NCBI RefSeq assembly: GCF_017829975.1
Contig: NZ_JAEEGA010000002.1
Location: forward strand, 458,033-522,032
Length of the DNA stretch: 64,000 nt
Reading direction: 5' to 3'
DNA from: Vagococcus allomyrinae
GTDB lineage: Bacteria; Bacillota; Bacilli; Lactobacillales; Vagococcaceae
The notes beneath the pieces were generated by a model. That model had not been told where the DNA came from. It worked only from the letters and a program-made list of their open reading frames with translations, and did not search any database. Below, one piece after another: positions 61,210-64,000 of the stretch (positions are counted from its first letter, which is position 1; each line of letters opens with the position of its first letter). The translations under genes and the position numbers were made by a program.

Positions 61210-61377
61210 TTAGTTAAAATTTTTTGACAATATGATGCTTGCTAATTTTTCCATTTGTTCTGAAATGTGAATAATTTCATAATTATCTGGTGTTTCTTGT
61301 GCTTTTTCTTTAAGCAACTCCAATTGCCCAAAGATGATGTCGCGAGTCTTTTTTTGTATTTCGTTAATATCTTTCAT
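61210..61377 (-). CDS. Small helical phage protein, 55 aa
   Basis: A 55-residue charged helical protein (MKDINEIQKKTRDIIFGQLE). RBS GAAAGGAAGTG precedes the ATG. No family recognised. Confidence 0.55.
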   Translation of the reverse strand: MKDINEIQKKTRDIIFGQLELLKEKAQETPDNYEIIHISEQMEKLASIILSKNFN

Positions 61378-61420
61378 CTCTTTCACTTCCTTTCAAATAA
61401 AGGCTCGATTGTGTACAAAG

Positions 61421-61705
61421 TTAAATAGTTACTTCATCATTTTTCTCATTAATTTTTATTTCTCTCCATGCATCTCTAATTTCTGGATAAAGCCATAACC
61501 TTTTTTTCCCCTCATTGACTTGAAGCTTATAAAATTCTGGTTGACTAACATACTTCGTTTCTAAAGTAGAGCGACTAACACCTGTAATTTCAATTAGTCC
61601 CTCCATAGGAATAGTCGCTTTGACTAGCTCAGATGGGAAACTTGCATCTACCTTTTCTTTAATACACTGTTTCGCATATTCAACTGGATTAAATGATTCT
61701 CCCAT
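61421..61705 (-). CDS. Excisionase-like HTH protein
   Basis: A 94-residue protein with a winged-HTH of the excisionase/MerR-like kind (MEGLIEITGVSRSTLETKYV, then VNEGKKRLWLYPEIRDAW). The ATG at 61705 after GAGAGGAGC is better supported than the longer frame, which lacks an RBS. It may be an excisionase or an early regulator. Confidence 0.6.
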   Translation of the reverse strand: MGESFNPVEYAKQCIKEKVDASFPSELVKATIPMEGLIEITGVSRSTLETKYVSQPEFYKLQVNEGKKRLWLYPEIRDAWREIKINEKNDEVTI

Positions 61706-61828
61706 CTCTTTTAGCTCCTCTCTTATATTTCGAGATAATGATAGCGCTATATTAAACCTACAATATTTTTGATATACTTGATTCATCAGCAAGTGGTCTG
61801 TTGAAATACTGATAAGGAGGTGAATACA

Positions 61829-62026
61829 TTGTTACCTTCAATAAATAAAGAGCTATTTGCTGAATTATGTGTCAAAACCTTGGAACCACATAACGGCTCA
61901 GATGAAGCCCTTTAACTCGCTCTGACCACTTATATTAACGCCTGTAAAATTGCACAACGTCATCAAAATGAATTGCTTAAAGCAATAAGCGAAAACGAAC
62001 CTGATCCAAACAGCTTGCAGTTATAA
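61829..62026 (+). pseudogene. Small plus-strand phage gene with internal TAA
   Basis: A TTG preceded by the strong RBS AAGGAGGTGAATACA opens a frame of 65 codons ending at TAA (62024-62026), interrupted by TAA at 61913-61915 (codon 29). Both parts look coding (LPSINKELFAELCVKTLEPH before, LALTTYINACKIAQRHQNEL after). It runs against the early genes. Probably a point-mutated small gene. Confidence 0.55.
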
Positions 62027-62029
62027 AAA

Positions 62030-62227
62030 TCACTTTGTGTACAACGACTGAAGAATTTGAGAAACCCCACTTCTTTGTTCTTCGGTCATTTTCAATCTAT
62101 CCATCTCAAACACCAATACTTGTGATAATGCTAAAATTTTCATTCCTGGATGATCGTAATCATTCACTACGTTCTCAAATTTACCTTTAAGCGTTTCTAA
62201 ACGATGATTTGGCTCTTCTTTCCCCAT
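62030..62227 (-). CDS. Hypothetical phage protein, 65 aa
   Basis: A small helical protein (ENVVNDYDHPGMKILALSQV). The ATG at 62227 follows AAAGGAGGTGAAAGAG. It follows the Cro-like gene. No family recognised. Confidence 0.6.
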   Translation of the reverse strand: MGKEEPNHRLETLKGKFENVVNDYDHPGMKILALSQVLVFEMDRLKMTEEQRSGVSQILQSLYTK

Positions 62228-62296
62228 CTCTTTCACCTCCTTTCAAATTCTTTTCCCCATTTTCAATTAAATTAGAGCTTTCTTCACATTCATACG

Positions 62297-62554
62297 TTAT
62301 ACTAACTCCTTAAGTTCAGTTTTCTGAACTGAAACTTTAAAAAAATATAATGATATATCATCATCACATATTCCCAAAATACTAGATAAAGCCAATATTT
62401 CAATCGAATCAAATCTTGCCTTATTATTTAATTTATTACTTAAAGAAGTTTTTGACATTTTTAATGATTTAGCTAATTCTTCTTGGGTAAAACCTCTGCT
62501 TCTAAACCTTCCCCTCAATTCAGAGTAATCAAAGTATACAATTTCTTCCATCAT
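62297..62554 (-). CDS. Cro-like HTH regulator (DUF739-type)
   Basis: An 85-residue protein with an HTH (FTQEELAKSLKMSKTSLSNK) typical of phage Cro/DUF739 proteins. It is the first gene of the early, leftward transcript, driven by a perfect promoter, and faces the CI-like gene. Start at the first of two ATGs after GAAGAGGTGG. Its 3' end contains an 18-bp operator copy. Confidence 0.82.
   Translation of the reverse strand: MMEEIVYFDYSELRGRFRSRGFTQEELAKSLKMSKTSLSNKLNNKARFDSIEILALSSILGICDDDISLYFFKVSVQKTELKELV
62313..62330. promoter_or_regulatory. Distant immunity operator inside the Cro-like gene
   Basis: Perfect 7-bp arms AGTTCAG and CTGAACT around TTTT. It matches the operators at 62569-62586 and 62629-62646 but lies about 240 bp away within coding sequence. 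Confidence 0.6.
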
Positions 62555-62568
62555 TACCACCTCTTCCC

Positions 62569-62586
62569 AGTTTAGTTATCTGAACT
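62569..62586. promoter_or_regulatory. Immunity operator O1
   Basis: AGTTTAGTTATCTGAACT, an 18-bp inverted repeat in the leader of the Cro-like gene. Confidence 0.65.
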
Positions 62587-62593
62587 TACGGCT

Positions 62594-62622
62594 AGTATAC
62601 CCCCAAAGTTTTTCCTTGTCAA
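62594..62622 (-). promoter_or_regulatory. Early (Cro-like gene) promoter
   Basis: On the minus strand TTGACA (62617-62622) and TATACT (62594-62599) are exactly 17 bp apart: a near-consensus promoter flanked by O1 and O2. Confidence 0.85.
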
Positions 62623-62628
62623 CAGTAT

Positions 62629-62646
62629 AATTCAGTTTTCTAAACT
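62629..62646. promoter_or_regulatory. Immunity operator O2
   Basis: AATTCAGTTTTCTAAACT, an 18-bp inverted repeat related to O1, just upstream of the early promoter. Confidence 0.65.
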
Positions 62647-62661
62647 TTTTTTCAAAAATAA

Positions 62662-62690
62662 TTGATTTTAACTGAACTTAGCTATATACT
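62662..62690 (+). promoter_or_regulatory. Repressor (CI-like) promoter with operator half-site
   Basis: TTGATT (62662-62667) and TATACT (62685-62690) are 17 bp apart. A half-site CTGAACT (62672-62678) lies in the spacer, which suggests self-repression. Confidence 0.7.
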
Positions 62691-62716
62691 TAATATGATT
62701 TCGGAGGTGATGTCAC

Positions 62717-63184
62717 ATAGAAAATTTTGCATCTCGTTTAAAAAAAGCTATGGATATAAGAAATATTAAAGCGATCGACCTTTCATATAAGACAGGTATT
62801 GGGAAATCTTCAATCAGTCAATGGTTATCAGGAAAATACGAAGCTAAGCAGGATAAAATTTATATATTGGCGAAAGTATTGAATGTTGATGAAGCATGGC
62901 TCATGGGATTAGACGTTCCAATGGAAAAGAAACTATCTTTTTCGCACATGTATGAGCAACTACCAAAAAATCGAAAAAAACAAGTCATAGCGTACACGAA
63001 GCAACAGTATACCGATTTTCTTAAATCAAATGAAGATATAATAGAGAATGAGGAAATATCAACCTATACTTCTCTGTTTAACTCGCTTGATGACGATGGA
63101 AAAGAACTTGCAATAGACAATTTAAAGGCACTACAAAAGAAATTTTCAAAGAAACATCCAAACAACAACCAAGATGTAAGCTAA
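62717..63184 (+). CDS. CI-like phage repressor, apparent AUA start
   Basis: A 155-residue repressor. The HTH is KAIDLSYKTGIGKSSISQWL; the C-terminal half is helical and lacks an S24 protease domain, so it is a short repressor. The strong RBS GGAGGTGATGTCAC fits a start at ATA (62717-62719), which gives the normal N terminus (x-ENFASRLKKAMDIRN). The first ATG, at 62750, has no RBS and would remove the first HTH-domain helix. Either AUA is used or the start codon is mutated. Confidence 0.7.
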   Translation: MENFASRLKKAMDIRNIKAIDLSYKTGIGKSSISQWLSGKYEAKQDKIYILAKVLNVDEAWLMGLDVPMEKKLSFSHMYEQLPKNRKKQVIAYTKQQYTDFLKSNEDIIENEEISTYTSLFNSLDDDGKELAIDNLKALQKKFSKKHPNNNQDVS

Positions 63185-63367
63185 TGCCAGATTACTTGAA
63201 ATTAGTGATTGATAATACTAAAAATAGATAAAGACAACTTAATGCTACAAATAGAAACTCACCTTTTCATCTGAGCGGATGATGGGAAGTTTCATGCAGA
63301 ATACTGAATTGGACATTCACTTTAGCATAAGCTGAACAAAACTATTCAATTTCTAGGAGGTATTAAA

Positions 63368-64000
63368 ATGAGTATTAATTTTGTTGCAATTGATTTTGAA
63401 ACTGCCAACGCGTTCAGAGCTTCAGCCTGTTCTGTTGGCATGGTGAAAGTAATTAACGGGGAAGTAGTTGATACTTTCTACTCCCTAATCAATCCAGAAG
63501 ATGACTTCGATTCTTTTAATTCACACATACATGGTATCACTGAAGATATGGTCACTACCTCGCCACCCTATGATTTAGTAATTAAAGAGATTGAAGCTTT
63601 TTTGGAAAACCTTCCATTGGTTGCTCATTACGCTCCTTTTGATATGGGAGTTATTCGAGATTCCAATGACAGATATAATATTTTCGATTTTGAAGCTAAT
63701 TATTTTGATAGTTATTATTTATCAAGAAAATATTTAAATTTATTAAGTTACAAACTCGTTGATTTAGCTAATTTAATAAATTTTGATTTTGAACATCATA
63801 ATGCCCTGGAGGACGCTAAAGCATGTGCTGCTCTTATATTATACTTATGTCAAAACAATTCTTTCGATAATGTAGCTGATTTGCTTAACCATGTTAACTA
63901 TACTAAAATGGGGGAAATTTCCGGTTCAAAAGGCTCGGGGTTTCGAATTAGAAAAATTAAAAAGACTGGCAACAAATCTCTAGTTTTCAAGGAAATAATT
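63368..64000 (+). CDS. DnaQ-like 3'-5' exonuclease (partial, runs off window)
   Basis: At least 211 residues of a DEDD exonuclease related to the DNA polymerase III epsilon subunit. Exo I is VAIDFETANA, Exo II is in PLVAHYAPFDMG, Exo III is HHNALEDAKACA (DEDDh type). A C-terminal BRCT-like region may follow outside. RBS TAGGAGGTATTAAA precedes the ATG. It follows the repressor gene at 183 bp, where lysogen-expressed genes often lie. The gap 63185-63367 shows no gene. Confidence 0.85.
   Translation, partial: MSINFVAIDFETANAFRASACSVGMVKVINGEVVDTFYSLINPEDDFDSFNSHIHGITEDMVTTSPPYDLVIKEIEAFLENLPLVAHYAPFDMGVIRDSNDRYNIFDFEANYFDSYYLSRKYLNLLSYKLVDLANLINFDFEHHNALEDAKACAALILYLCQNNSFDNVADLLNHVNYTKMGEISGSKGSGFRIRKIKKTGNKSLVFKEII

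Overview
The window looks like a chromosome segment of a low-GC Gram-positive bacterium of the Lactobacillales (an Enterococcaceae or Vagococcus-like relative is my best guess, from protein style only). The evidence is strong AGGAGG-type ribosome binding sites, TTG and GTG starts, PTS sugar uptake, a Gram-positive-type LexA box on dinB and a siphovirus prophage typical of this order.

Bases 1 to about 24,060 are host chromosome. They hold a cut-off ABC ATPase, a decayed Fic gene, an enoate-reductase-like flavoprotein beside a PucR-type regulator, a VOC protein with a LexA-like box, methionine aminopeptidase, acetyltransferases and a MerR regulator with a 19-bp-spacer promoter. They continue with a response regulator, histidine kinase and ABC transporter operon, a FMN-binding, TetR and esterase operon with a perfect operator, and a LacI-controlled operon (AlsE-like epimerase, RpiB-like isomerase, PTS EIIBC) that fits D-allose use. 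A two-domain acetyltransferase with a short upstream reading frame and dinB close this part.

Bases about 24,060 to 29,300 form an AT-rich accessory island, the most unusual part of the window. It contains (i) a three-gene overlapping operon that reads as toxin (RelE/Gp49-like), antitoxin (HTH) and SecB-like chaperone; (ii) two pairs of small paralogous genes (Cys-containing proteins and DUF3892-like proteins); and (iii) at least seven compact transcription units that look like small RNAs. Four of these (type A) share a closing stem, a C-rich loop and a terminator hairpin with compensatory changes; three of the four have a 16-bp palindrome exactly 27 bp upstream of the -10. Three more (type B) share an architecture and a similar terminator.

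Bases about 29,300 to 64,000 are a temperate siphovirus prophage, read mostly right to left. From the left come lysis (lysin, holin), tail (tip protein, Dit, tape measure, chaperones with a -1 frameshift site, major tail protein), head (connectors, HK97-type capsid with a second -1 frameshift site, protease, portal), terminases and HNH endonuclease, a late regulator, and early genes (C5 methyltransferase, zinc-ribbon proteins, tyrosine recombinase, RecU-like resolvase, HUH rolling-circle initiator). The immunity region has Cro-like and CI-like regulators with 18-bp operators, and a DnaQ-like exonuclease is cut by the window end. The repressor reading frame appears to start at AUA. Candidate plus-strand RNAs lie opposite the rep leader and beside the DUF1642 gene. 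Two prophage genes and the Fic gene carry internal stops, which suggests some decay. The right prophage end and both attachment sites are not visible.
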